Source of the DNA: JASFJH01 sp050117725
GTDB taxonomy: Bacteria > Pseudomonadota > Gammaproteobacteria > AKS1
Direction of reading: 5' to 3'
DNA: 5,167 nt
Assembly (NCBI GenBank): GCA_050117725.1
Contig: JASFME010000166.1
Span: 1 to 5,167 of the forward strand
In this document: piece after piece, positions 1-5,167 of the stretch
How the letters are laid out: every line of letters begins with the position of its first letter
Position numbering within the stretch: the stretch's first letter is position 1
Position numbers and translations under genes: made by a program
The notes under the pieces: generated by a model
The model's database searches: none
What the model was told of the DNA's origin: nothing
Seen by the model: the letters and a program-made list of their open reading frames with translations, nothing else

Positions 1-1027
1 GCGAACGTACCCTGGTCAATTCACCGACATTACCCTCCATGCGTGCCAGGATTTCTTTTGCCAGGGCCTCGGCCTCGGCGTTTTTACGCTGATCAAGATA
101 GATCTGCACCAGTGTCAACATGGTATGCAGAGTCTTCTGACTGGTCTTGCCGAGTTTGACTTCCTTGATGGCAATACCTTCCCTGAGCAGTTCCTCGGCT
201 TCCTGGTAACGCCCCTGCGCCGTCAAGGTGCGCCCCAGGTGCGTCATGATAGCCGAGGTTAACTGGTGCCTGAGGTTTTGTTCCCTGGTCGCAAAGTTGA
301 TATACGCCTTGCGCAACACTTTTTCTGATTTGTCGAGACTGCCGATCTGCCGGTGCAGCTTGCCCAGTTTCAGCAAGGCATTGTTGGTATGGCGATGCCC
401 GGCACCTTTCTTGTACTCGAAGATCTGGTAGGCCTCTTTGAGGTGTTTTTTCGCCAGTTGGTAGCGGTTGGCCCGGTGATAAGCGGCGCCAAGCATCATC
501 AGGCTATAGCCCAGTTTCGGGTGGTTTTCGTGGTAAACGTTACGTGATATTTCGACCTGTTTCTCAAGGATACTTATTGCTTCATCATTTTTACCCAGAT
601 TGGAAAGTACCGTGCCAAGCTCAAGACCGCGCTTGATAGTCCCCTTGTTTGTTTCACCTTTTTTTGCAAGACGCACCTCGTAACTTTTGCGCGCCAGTGG
701 CAGGGCTTCTTCGAAATACCCGGCAATCCGCAACGACTTGCCGAGGCGGAAGCGTACCCGGCCCCTTGCCTTGCCCCTGATACCTTCCTGCTCGTACCAG
801 GCCCAGGTATCGCGCAGGTAAGGCAAGACCTTGAGAAACTCTTTTTCCTCCCACAGGTATTCGTAAATCTCCTCCCGAAGTTCATTGGCCTGCTCGCTCA
901 TCTTGCCGTGCTCGGCAACACGCTGTTGGTATTGCTGCTGCATCTGCGTGAGTTCGTCGTTCGCAGCAAACAACGCGGTCGTGAAGGTTAATAACAGGGT
1001 AAAAACCGGGATAATGGCGCACTTCAT
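1..1027 (-). CDS. Exported tetratricopeptide-repeat protein, C-terminus cut off by the window edge
   Basis: The frame read leftward from the ATG at 1025-1027 is open for 342 codons with no stop, so the end of the gene lies outside the window. The first ~22 residues form a signal peptide: a Lys at position 2, a hydrophobic core, then ALFA followed by AND. No cysteine sits at the cleavage site, so it is not a lipoprotein. From about residue 83 the chain is built of helical repeats. Units begin near residues 83, 127, 169, 213, 254 and 296, a period of 41-44 residues. They carry TPR signatures such as LGAAYHRANRY followed by AKKHLKEA, and LGRTLTAQGRYQEAEELL. This spacing matches the longer kinesin-light-chain-like TPR class. 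Such proteins act as binding scaffolds, here probably in the periplasm. The partner is unknown, and a further C-terminal domain may lie off the edge. GGAG at 1036-1039 precedes the start by 8 bases and supports it. The gene is divergent from the transhydrogenase gene. Confidence 0.85.
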   Translation of the reverse strand, partial: MKCAIIPVFTLLLTFTTALFAANDELTQMQQQYQQRVAEHGKMSEQANELREEIYEYLWEEKEFLKVLPYLRDTWAWYEQEGIRGKARGRVRFRLGKSLRIAGYFEEALPLARKSYEVRLAKKGETNKGTIKRGLELGTVLSNLGKNDEAISILEKQVEISRNVYHENHPKLGYSLMMLGAAYHRANRYQLAKKHLKEAYQIFEYKKGAGHRHTNNALLKLGKLHRQIGSLDKSEKVLRKAYINFATREQNLRHQLTSAIMTHLGRTLTAQGRYQEAEELLREGIAIKEVKLGKTSQKTLHTMLTLVQIYLDQRKNAEAEALAKEILARMEGNVGELTRVRS

Positions 1028-1128
1028 AAAACTGGCTCCGTTCCTATTTCTTTTGCTGGGTCGCCCGCTGATTCGGTACAGGATAAATACAAATGATCTT
1101 CAAGTATTTTTATAGATAGTCGGGCTGC

Positions 1129-1134
1129 ATTATA
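1129..1134 (-). promoter_or_regulatory. Candidate -10 box for the TPR gene
   Basis: The minus strand reads TATAAT exactly here, about 100 bases upstream of the TPR start codon, in the AT-richest part of the intergenic region. No convincing -35 hexamer is found at 16-19 bases spacing, and the bases just before the box do not form an extended -10. A perfect -10 in AT-rich DNA can occur by chance, so this is only a candidate. Confidence 0.3.
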
Positions 1135-1157
1135 CAAGGGTAATATGTCACACTTGC

Positions 1158-1183
1158 TGTTGTTCTGACCATTCAGCACAACA
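1158..1183. repeat. 26-base inverted repeat between the TPR and sthA genes
   Basis: TGTTGTTCTG (1158-1167) and CAGCACAACA (1174-1183) are reverse complements at 9 of 10 positions, separated by a 6-base centre. The repeat ends 43 bases before the preferred sthA start codon and about 24 bases upstream of the candidate -10 box of the divergent TPR gene. It could be an operator for a dimeric regulator or a hairpin in the sthA leader. No T-run follows it, so it is not a standard intrinsic terminator. The repeat is seen in the sequence; a regulatory role is inferred. Confidence 0.5.
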
Positions 1184-1213
1184 CGACAGTCTTCAGACCG
1201 CTAACCGGCCACC

Positions 1214-1217
1214 GGGA
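1214..1217 (+). promoter_or_regulatory. Ribosome binding site deciding the sthA start
   Basis: GGGA lies 9 bases before the ATG at 1227-1229 but directly abuts the earlier in-frame ATG at 1218-1220. The spacing suits only the later ATG. The shorter product also places its Rossmann fold close to the N-terminus, as expected for the family. Confidence 0.55.
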
Positions 1218-1226
1218 ATGCTGTCC

Positions 1227-2609
1227 ATGAGAACATTTGATTTTATAGTGATCGGCAGTGGCCCGGCAGGGCAACGCGCCGCTATCCAGGCTGCCAAGCT
1301 CGGCAAGCGGGTCGCGATTATCGATCGCCACGGCATGCTCGGCGGCGTTTCCGTGCATACCGGCACCATCCCGAGCAAGACCCTGCGCGAGGCGGCACTG
1401 TACCTGTCCGGCTGGGACCAGCGCGGCCTGTACGGCCAGAACTACCGGCTCAAGGCCGACCTGACCATCGATGATCTGAAACAACGCCTGCACATCACGC
1501 TGAACCACGAAATCAAGGTCATCCATAACCAGCTCGTGCGAAACGGTGTCGAGATCATCGAGGGCACGGCCGAATTCAGCGATGCTCATACAGTACTGGC
1601 CACCGCCGAAGATGGTCGGCAACAGTCCTGCCGCGCCAGGAAATTCCTGATCGCAGTCGGCAGCCGGCCCCACCGCCCTGATGCAGTTCCTTTTGATGAT
1701 GTGCGTATCATTGACAGTGACGCGCTTCTGACCCTGCAGCACCTGCCGTCGCGCATGATCGTGGTTGGCGCCGGTGTTATCGGCATCGAGTATGCCACGA
1801 TTTTCAACACACTTGACGTCAAGGTCACGTTACTCGATAGCCGGGACAGCATGCTGGCTTTTCTCGACAATGAAATCGTTGATGAACTGGCCCATTCACT
1901 GCGCGAGCGGGGGGTATCTCTGTACTTCGGCGAAAAGGTGGCAAACGTCGTGGCGAAAAATGACACTGTCTTATTACATACGGATACCGGCAAACAACTG
2001 GAAAGCGATCTCGTATTGTTTGCTGCCGGACGGATCGGTTCAACCTGGGCGCTGCAACCGGAAAAGGCCGGCATCGAGACCGACGAACGCCGCCTGATAA
2101 AGGTTAATGAACATTTCCAGACCTCTGTTGATCACATCTACGCTGCCGGTGATGTGATCGGTTTTCCGAGTCTGGCCTCGACTTCAATGGAACAGGGCCG
2201 CATTGCCGCCACACATGCATTTGCCAATCGTGACCTGCGGATGCCACAGAACTTCCCGTTCGGCATTTATGCGGTACCGGAAATCAGCATGGTCGGCAAG
2301 ACAGAGCAGCAACTCAAGGCAGAAGATATCGCCTACGGTATCGGTATTGCGCGCCTGCAGGAAACCGCCCGTGGTCAGATTATGGGCATCACTGAAGGCA
2401 TACTGAAAATGCTTTTCGCAATCGATGATCACCGCATCCTCGGTGTACACATCATCGGCGAAGGCGCCACCGAGCTGATTCACATTGGCCAGGCCGTCCT
2501 CGAGCTGAACGGTACCCTTGAATACTTCCTTACCAATGTCTTCAACTACCCGACCCTGGCCGAGGCCTACAAGGTGGCGGCACTGGATGCCTGGAACAGA
2601 ATTAATTAA
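1227..2609 (+). CDS. sthA: Soluble pyridine nucleotide transhydrogenase (Si-specific NAD(P)+ transhydrogenase)
   Basis: This cytoplasmic FAD enzyme passes hydride between NADPH and NAD+ and so helps rebalance excess NADPH. The 460-residue product is close to the roughly 466 residues of E. coli SthA and resembles it throughout. An N-terminal FAD Rossmann motif (G10-S-G-P-A-G15) has the acidic ribose ligand D33 at the end of the second strand. A second dinucleotide motif (G181-A-G-V-I-G186) is followed by D204-S-R206, near where cofactor choice is made. The second FAD motif is AAGDVIG with D309. The dimerisation domain ends in NYPTLAEAY (440-448). The redox-disulfide position of the wider lipoamide dehydrogenase family reads GGVSVHTGTIPSK (39-51), with no cysteine, and the usual catalytic His is Tyr441. 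These changes exclude a disulfide oxidoreductase and favour SthA. An in-frame ATG at 1218 would add three residues but has no usable ribosome site. The gene is divergent from the TPR gene, and its stop overlaps the end of trmB. Confidence 0.95.
   Translation: MRTFDFIVIGSGPAGQRAAIQAAKLGKRVAIIDRHGMLGGVSVHTGTIPSKTLREAALYLSGWDQRGLYGQNYRLKADLTIDDLKQRLHITLNHEIKVIHNQLVRNGVEIIEGTAEFSDAHTVLATAEDGRQQSCRARKFLIAVGSRPHRPDAVPFDDVRIIDSDALLTLQHLPSRMIVVGAGVIGIEYATIFNTLDVKVTLLDSRDSMLAFLDNEIVDELAHSLRERGVSLYFGEKVANVVAKNDTVLLHTDTGKQLESDLVLFAAGRIGSTWALQPEKAGIETDERRLIKVNEHFQTSVDHIYAAGDVIGFPSLASTSMEQGRIAATHAFANRDLRMPQNFPFGIYAVPEISMVGKTEQQLKAEDIAYGIGIARLQETARGQIMGITEGILKMLFAIDDHRILGVHIIGEGATELIHIGQAVLELNGTLEYFLTNVFNYPTLAEAYKVAALDAWNRIN
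2602..2609. other. Palindrome holding the stop codons of both convergent genes
   Basis: The palindrome TTAATTAA contains the TAA stop of sthA (2607-2609, plus strand) and the TAA stop of trmB (2606-2608, minus strand). The two coding regions overlap by 4 bases (2606-2609). There is no intergenic space for a terminator, so each transcript must end inside, or read antisense into, the other gene. No GC-rich hairpin followed by a T-run is evident near the junction on either strand. Confidence 0.85.
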
Positions 2610-3286
2610 TTTATCTTCTCAAAGACCAGGTCCCATACACCGTGCCCGAGCCGGTGGCCGCGTTGTTCAAATTTGGTCAGTGGCCGTGTCACGGGGCGTT
2701 CAACATAATCGCCTGTTACCGAGGTATTGCGGAAACCCTGTGCAGCATTCATGACCTCAAGCATGTGCCCGGCATAATCCTGCCAGTCGGTTGCCATATG
2801 CCAGACACCGCCGGTTTTCAGTTTGCGCCGCACGAGTTGCACAAAGGCGGGCTGCACGATGCGGCGTTTGTGGTGTTTTTTCTTCGGCCAGGGATCGGGG
2901 AAAAACAGTTGCACCCTGTCCAGGGATTCATTGGCGATGCGCTGTTCCAGCACGTCAACCGCGTCATCACAAACAATATGAATATTGCTGATCTGGTTCT
3001 GCTCGATTAACTGCAACAGGTTACCGACACCGGGACGGTGTACTTCGATACCGATGAAATTCGTATCTACTGCCTGCATTGCCATCTCGGCCAGCGAAGC
3101 GCCGTTACCAAAACCGATTTCCAGCACACAAGGGCTGTGACATTCAATCAGGCTGCTGTCATTCTCGATACCGTACTTTGGCCATAACTGCTCGAAGGCG
3201 CGCTTCTGCGCCTGTGTAAACCTTCCTTCGCGGCGCACGAAACTGCGAATTCTGCGTAAATACGTGTCTTTGCCTGTTTCAACCAT
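2606..3286 (-). CDS. trmB: tRNA (guanine-46-N7)-methyltransferase
   Basis: TrmB uses S-adenosylmethionine to make N7-methylguanosine at position 46 in the variable loop of many tRNAs, in the cytoplasm. The 226-residue product is slightly shorter than the roughly 239-residue E. coli enzyme, with the difference at the N-terminus. It shows the family blocks in order: LRRIRSFVRREGR (10-22); SAM-binding motif I, LEIGFGNGASL (55-65); GIEVHRPGVG (79-88) with the acidic E81; DDAVDVL (107-113); the LFFPDPWPKKKHHKRR block (127-142) with catalytic D131; MATDW (164-168); and the C-terminal TKFEQRGHRLGHGVWDL (204-220), a tRNA and SAM contact region. No ATG with a strong ribosome site is found. The chosen ATG has only a weak GCGGT upstream, but it lies just before the conserved start of the protein. 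A six-codon reading frame (3290-3310, minus) precedes it. The gene is divergent from the MscS gene and convergent with sthA. Confidence 0.96.
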   Translation of the reverse strand: MVETGKDTYLRRIRSFVRREGRFTQAQKRAFEQLWPKYGIENDSSLIECHSPCVLEIGFGNGASLAEMAMQAVDTNFIGIEVHRPGVGNLLQLIEQNQISNIHIVCDDAVDVLEQRIANESLDRVQLFFPDPWPKKKHHKRRIVQPAFVQLVRRKLKTGGVWHMATDWQDYAGHMLEVMNAAQGFRNTSVTGDYVERPVTRPLTKFEQRGHRLGHGVWDLVFEKIN

Positions 3287-3288
3287 AA

Positions 3289-3340
3289 ATTACCGCTTGT
3301 GATTAGCCATGAATAACTTCTATGATTACCGTGCATTACC
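3289..3340. repeat. Three direct ATTACC copies in the trmB-mscS intergenic region
   Basis: ATTACC occurs at 3289-3294, 3325-3330 and 3335-3340. The last two start exactly 10 bases apart, about one helical turn, and overlap the candidate -10 and start point of the channel gene. A near copy, ATTAGCC, begins at 3302. This layout would suit a regulator binding one face of the helix, but six-base repeats in a short AT-rich region can arise by chance. Confidence 0.35.
3297..3326 (+). promoter_or_regulatory. Candidate sigma-70 promoter for the MscS-family gene
   Basis: TTGTGA (3297-3302) and TATGAT (3321-3326) match the -35 and -10 consensus at 4 and 5 of 6 positions, with an 18-base spacer. Transcription would begin near 3333, leaving a leader of about 30 bases before the start codon. 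GGGA at 3351-3354, 8 bases before the ATG, would be its ribosome site. This is a prediction from consensus only. Confidence 0.4.
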
Positions 3341-3362
3341 TGTCTGGGCCGGGACATAGCAT

Positions 3363-4661
3363 ATGGAAAAGATAACAACCCTTCTTTCTGAGCGCGGTCT
3401 CGAAGTTGCCGATTTAAATACATTCGATAACTGGTTACAAATCGGCATCATTGCCACTGCCATGCTCCTGGGGTTTTTTGTTTCCCGGTTCCTGATTCAT
3501 TATCTCGCGGCACGCACCGGTGAAAAGGAACTGACCAGCTTCAGAAAATTCACCTTGCGCAGTATTGAAAGGCTGCTTTTGCCGATCAGCGCCTTGATGT
3601 TCATCCTGCTCGGGCGCGCTGCCCTGAACACCCTGCAACAACCCGCAACAATTCTCGAGATCGCCACCACCCTGTTCCTGGCGCTGGCCGGTATCCGCTT
3701 CACCATCTATATCCTGCGTAAGGGCTTTGCCCCGTCGCCACTGCTAAAAGCCTGGGAACACATTATCAGCAGCATATTATGGATAGTGGTCGCCCTGTAT
3801 CTGCTCGACTGGCTACCGGCGGTGTCCGGGAGCCTTGACAGTATCGGCTTCAAATTCGGCGATAACCGCATAACCGCGCTGAGTATTATAAACTTTGTCC
3901 TGCTCACGGCCCTGTTCTTCACCCTGGCCTTGTGGATATCCAACAACGTCGAACAACGTATGCAGCGTTCCGCCACGCTGAATGCCAGCCTGAAGGTCGT
4001 ACTTGCCAAGCTCGTCAAGGTTGCCTTTATTACTATCGCCGTCCTGATTGCGCTGGATGCAGCCGGCATTGACCTGACGGCACTGACGGTATTCGGTGGT
4101 GCACTTGGCGTTGGCCTTGGTTTTGGTCTGCAACGTATCGCAAGTAACTTCATCAGCGGCTTTTTGTTGTTGTTCGACAAGTCGATCAAACCCGGTGATG
4201 TGATCAGCATCGGCAACAAGTTCGGCTGGGTCGAGGCATTGCACGCCCGTTATATCGTGGTACGCGATCGCGATGGCGTTGACACGCTGATCCCGAATGA
4301 AAATCTCGTCACGACCGATGTGATCAACTGGAGCTACAAGGACAAAAACGTCCGTCTGAAGATCCCGGTTTCCATCAGTTATCACGACGATCCTGAACAG
4401 GCGATGGCGCTCATGATTGAGGCCGCCAATGAAACCAACCGCGTATTGACGGACCCGCCGGCAGTGGCCCGTCTGCTCGAGTTTGGCGATAACGGTATTC
4501 AGATTGAATTGCGCCTCTGGATAAATGACCCGGAAGCCGGCCTGAACAATGTCCGCTCCGATACGAACCTGGCTATCTGGCGCAAGTTCAAGCAGGCCGG
4601 GATCACGATCCCGTTCCCGCAACGCGATGTATATATCAAACACATGCCAACGCAGCAGTAA
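3363..4661 (+). CDS. MscS-family mechanosensitive ion channel with extra N-terminal membrane helices
   Basis: Channels of this family sit in the inner membrane, open under membrane tension and release solutes during osmotic downshock. The 432-residue product is longer than E. coli MscS (286). About seven hydrophobic helices are visible: roughly 25-48, 68-88, 97-118, 133-152, 172-193, 212-234 and the pore helix 239-271. The last two match TM2 and TM3 of MscS, so the first four or five are additional. The pore helix has the small-residue pattern GVGLGFGLQ (249-257), then SNFISG (261-266) and KPGDVI (276-281), closest to the MscK/YjeP style. The beta domain follows, with IPNENL (310-315) and N322, then the C-terminal alpha/beta domain ending in IPFPQRDVYI. 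Without the large periplasmic region of MscK or YjeP, this is a mid-sized member and I assign no symbol. GGGA 8 bases upstream supports the start. No signal peptide is needed. It ends 3 bases from the convergent CorA gene. Confidence 0.9.
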   Translation: MEKITTLLSERGLEVADLNTFDNWLQIGIIATAMLLGFFVSRFLIHYLAARTGEKELTSFRKFTLRSIERLLLPISALMFILLGRAALNTLQQPATILEIATTLFLALAGIRFTIYILRKGFAPSPLLKAWEHIISSILWIVVALYLLDWLPAVSGSLDSIGFKFGDNRITALSIINFVLLTALFFTLALWISNNVEQRMQRSATLNASLKVVLAKLVKVAFITIAVLIALDAAGIDLTALTVFGGALGVGLGFGLQRIASNFISGFLLLFDKSIKPGDVISIGNKFGWVEALHARYIVVRDRDGVDTLIPNENLVTTDVINWSYKDKNVRLKIPVSISYHDDPEQAMALMIEAANETNRVLTDPPAVARLLEFGDNGIQIELRLWINDPEAGLNNVRSDTNLAIWRKFKQAGITIPFPQRDVYIKHMPTQQ

Positions 4662-4664
4662 ATA

Positions 4665-5167
4665 CTAGAACCAGCGTTTTATCCTGAAAATGATCAACAG
4701 GGTAATTGCCAGGGTCGCCATGCCGCCGAGCGCGAAGAAATAGGCATTGTGGATCTTCAGCTCCGGCATGTACTCGAAGTTCATGCCGAAAATACCGGCG
4801 ACCAGGCCCAGTGGTAAAAAGATCGCTGACAACACCGTCAATACGCGCATGATCTCGTTGGTGCGGTGCGCCACGGCAGAAAAATGTAACTGCACGACCG
4901 CTTCCGCCTCGCTTCTTTGTTCGGCGGCAAACTTCAACACACGTCCGATGTGCTCCTGCAGATCCATGAAACGGACCTTCAGGTGATCATCAAATTCTGT
5001 TTCGGTGTCTTCGCGCCAGGCCATCAGGGCATGATGTTGCTCATCACACAAATACTCGAGCTTGCGCAGATAACTGGTGTGGTTGAGCACCGTCATCCAG
5101 TCATCGAAGGGGTTTTGCGGATCCAGCAGTTCGTTGCGCCAGGTTTCAAAGCGCATCGTGAGTGGTT
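4665..5167 (-). CDS. corA: CorA-family divalent cation transporter, C-terminal half (start lies beyond the window)
   Basis: CorA forms a pentameric inner-membrane channel for Mg2+, and in many species Co2+ and Ni2+. The 166 complete residues visible are the C-terminal half of a protein usually 310-350 residues long. They include the long charged stalk helix, TM1 (about 4788-4844, VLTVLSAIFLPLGLVAGIF), the signature Gly-Met-Asn at 4779-4787 followed by FEYMPEL, TM2 (about 4686-4745) and a short basic tail ending IKRWF. GMN followed by an MPEL loop is typical of CorA rather than the zinc exporter ZntB, although distant CorA paralogues cannot be excluded. The ATG at 5154-5156 is internal: the frame stays open upstream to the edge, and the cytoplasmic N-terminal domain is missing from the visible part. 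The symbol is therefore family-level. It is convergent with the MscS gene, with a 3-base gap between the stops. Confidence 0.9.
   Translation of the reverse strand, partial: PLTMRFETWRNELLDPQNPFDDWMTVLNHTSYLRKLEYLCDEQHHALMAWREDTETEFDDHLKVRFMDLQEHIGRVLKFAAEQRSEAEAVVQLHFSAVAHRTNEIMRVLTVLSAIFLPLGLVAGIFGMNFEYMPELKIHNAYFFALGGMATLAITLLIIFRIKRWF

Noticed and set aside
574..885. 103-codon open frame within the TPR gene on the same strand
   Set aside because: It is in another frame from the TPR coding sequence, which has a signal peptide and regular repeats. The translation is Arg/Ser/Cys-rich and not protein-like.
885..1115. 76-codon plus-strand frame with a hydrophobic stretch, like a small membrane protein
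   Set aside because: Most of it is antisense to the signal peptide and N-terminus of the TPR gene, and the Cys-rich start looks like a shadow. No ribosome site was seen.
1141..1151. Half of a CRP-like site (TGTGA on the minus strand, within 1147-1155)
   Set aside because: Only one half-site is present. The expected TCACA partner at 6 bases spacing is missing.
1173..1742. 189-codon open frame on the minus strand across the start of sthA
   Set aside because: It lies antisense to conserved sthA codons and its translation shows no recognisable family. It is explained by codon bias in the real gene.
1227..2609. Lipoamide dehydrogenase, glutathione reductase or mercuric reductase
   Set aside because: These need the CxxxxC redox pair and a catalytic His near the C-terminus. 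Both are absent here, while the rest follows SthA.
3813..4643. 276-codon open frame on the minus strand inside the MscS gene
   Set aside because: It is long but fully antisense to the conserved channel domain. It is rich in Asp, Gln and Val as expected from the reversed codons, and has no recognised domain.
4665..5156. A complete 163-residue short CorA starting at 5156
   Set aside because: The frame stays open to the window edge, the family needs an N-terminal domain, and no ribosome site is seen before that ATG. It is an internal methionine of a longer gene.

Overview
The window reads as an ordinary chromosomal stretch from a gammaproteobacterium. The evidence is a soluble transhydrogenase (SthA) and a TrmB that both resemble the enteric proteins over their full length, as judged from memory because no search could be run. 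By eye the base composition is moderately GC-rich and even throughout. I see no mobile element, tRNA, rRNA or CRISPR array. The genus cannot be named from this sequence.

Five genes cover nearly everything, in two divergent and two convergent arrangements. From 1 to 1027 on the minus strand is the N-terminal part of an exported tetratricopeptide-repeat protein that runs off the left edge. A divergent intergenic region of about 190-200 bases follows, with a 26-base inverted repeat. Next is sthA (+, to 2609), the FAD-dependent soluble NAD(P) transhydrogenase. It meets trmB (-, 2606-3286), the tRNA guanine-46 N7-methyltransferase, tail to tail with a 4-base overlap. A 76-base divergent region separates trmB from an MscS-family mechanosensitive channel gene (+, 3363-4661). 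That region carries a plausible promoter and three copies of ATTACC. The channel gene ends 3 bases from the end of a CorA-family divalent cation transporter (-, from 4665) whose N-terminal half lies beyond the right edge.

Because neighbours alternate strand, no two genes share an obvious operon here. The functions look independent: redox cofactor balance, tRNA modification, osmotic safety valve and Mg2+ (or Co2+) transport. The two convergent junctions have no room for separate intrinsic terminators.

I found no new multi-gene system. The observations most worth a second look are the cysteine-free active-site loop of SthA, the unusual pore-helix residues of the MscS homologue, the two possible operators in the divergent intergenic regions, and the exported TPR protein of unknown partner.
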